The notes beneath the pieces are model-generated. The model had not been told where the DNA came from. It made no database searches and was given only the letters and a program-made list of their open reading frames with translations. From CAZQYC01 sp043746555 (GTDB lineage: Bacteria; Pseudomonadota; Gammaproteobacteria; Steroidobacterales; Steroidobacteraceae), in contig JAYTQU010000292.1 in the NCBI GenBank assembly GCA_043746555.1, positions 1 through 15,261 of the forward strand: a DNA stretch of 15,261 bases. Reading direction: 5' to 3'. Below, piece by piece: positions 15,089 to 15,261 of the stretch. Both the position numbers and the translations under genes were made by a program. The stretch's first letter is position 1. Each line of letters begins with the position of its first letter.

Positions 15089-15261
15089 ATGAAACGAACA
15101 TCGCTCCAGCAGCGCATAGGAGATTCGTTGCGAAAACATCGAGAAGCGCTTGGCATTAGTCAAGAGGCTTTTGCCGAACAAGTCGAGATGCATCGCACGT
15201 ATTACAGTGCAATCGAACGCGGCGAAAAGAATTTGACGCTCGCAACGCTCAATCGCGTCTG
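15089..15261 (+). CDS. XRE-family HTH transcriptional regulator (partial, C-terminus outside window)
   Basis: The first 57 codons from ATG 15089 give MKRTSLQQRIGDSLRKHREA and continue with LGISQEAFAEQVEMHRTYYS, then AIERGEKNLTLATLNRV to the edge. This is a complete Cro/CI-type helix-turn-helix: the SQEAFAEQVEMHRTYYSAIERG stretch spans helices 2 and 3 (about residues 25-46), and the IERGxxNxTLxTLxR ending is common in restriction-modification controller proteins and many other small XRE regulators. No strong ribosome site precedes the ATG (AGTTTAGTCACAT), so it may be weakly translated or leaderless. What follows outside the window would decide whether it is a stand-alone regulator or a larger protein. 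Confidence 0.85.
   Translation, partial: MKRTSLQQRIGDSLRKHREALGISQEAFAEQVEMHRTYYSAIERGEKNLTLATLNRV

Overview
The window looks like chromosomal DNA of a free-living proteobacterium, probably beta- or gammaproteobacterial. The evidence is moderately high GC with many CGC, GCG and TCG codons, a YdjA-type nitroreductase, a two-gene xanthine-oxidase-family oxidase of the isoquinoline 1-oxidoreductase type, and paired acyl-CoA dehydrogenase subunits. The genus cannot be fixed from the sequence alone. I see no IS element, tRNA, rRNA or CRISPR array.

Left part (1-1637, minus strand): two adjacent acyl-CoA dehydrogenase genes. The first is complete; the second runs off the left edge. They resemble the large and small subunits of pimeloyl-CoA-type heteromeric dehydrogenases. 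A 340-base gap (1638-1977) with a few inverted repeats separates them from the main gene of the window.

Centre (1978-9111, plus strand): one very large cytoplasmic hybrid sensor kinase of about 2377 residues. It has twelve consecutive PAS domains spaced mostly 134-138 residues apart, then a histidine kinase core, two complete receiver domains and a C-terminal HPt domain. All phosphorelay residues are present. No membrane segment and no separate response regulator gene is visible nearby, so both signal and output are unknown. Two PAS sequence types are interleaved, which suggests growth by tandem duplication.

Middle right (9130-10446, minus strand): a YdjA-like nitroreductase and, upstream of it, a zinc alcohol dehydrogenase that is clearly broken. 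Its central cofactor-binding region is deleted, the two remaining pieces are in different frames, and the catalytic zinc cysteine is an arginine. A long inverted repeat lies between these two genes.

Right part (10727-14620, plus strand): a small two-helix membrane protein with a SHOCT-like C-terminus, then an iorA-iorB pair with start and stop codons overlapping by 4 bases (a [2Fe-2S] subunit and a Tat-exported molybdenum subunit). An adrenodoxin-type [2Fe-2S] ferredoxin follows. Together these suggest oxidative metabolism of aldehydes or N-heterocycles, but the substrate cannot be read from sequence. The ferredoxin is separated by a hairpin and is probably its own unit.

Right edge (14709-15261): a 74-residue zinc-ribbon-like protein on the minus strand and the start of an XRE-family regulator on the plus strand. 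They diverge from a short region with three small dyads that looks like an operator.
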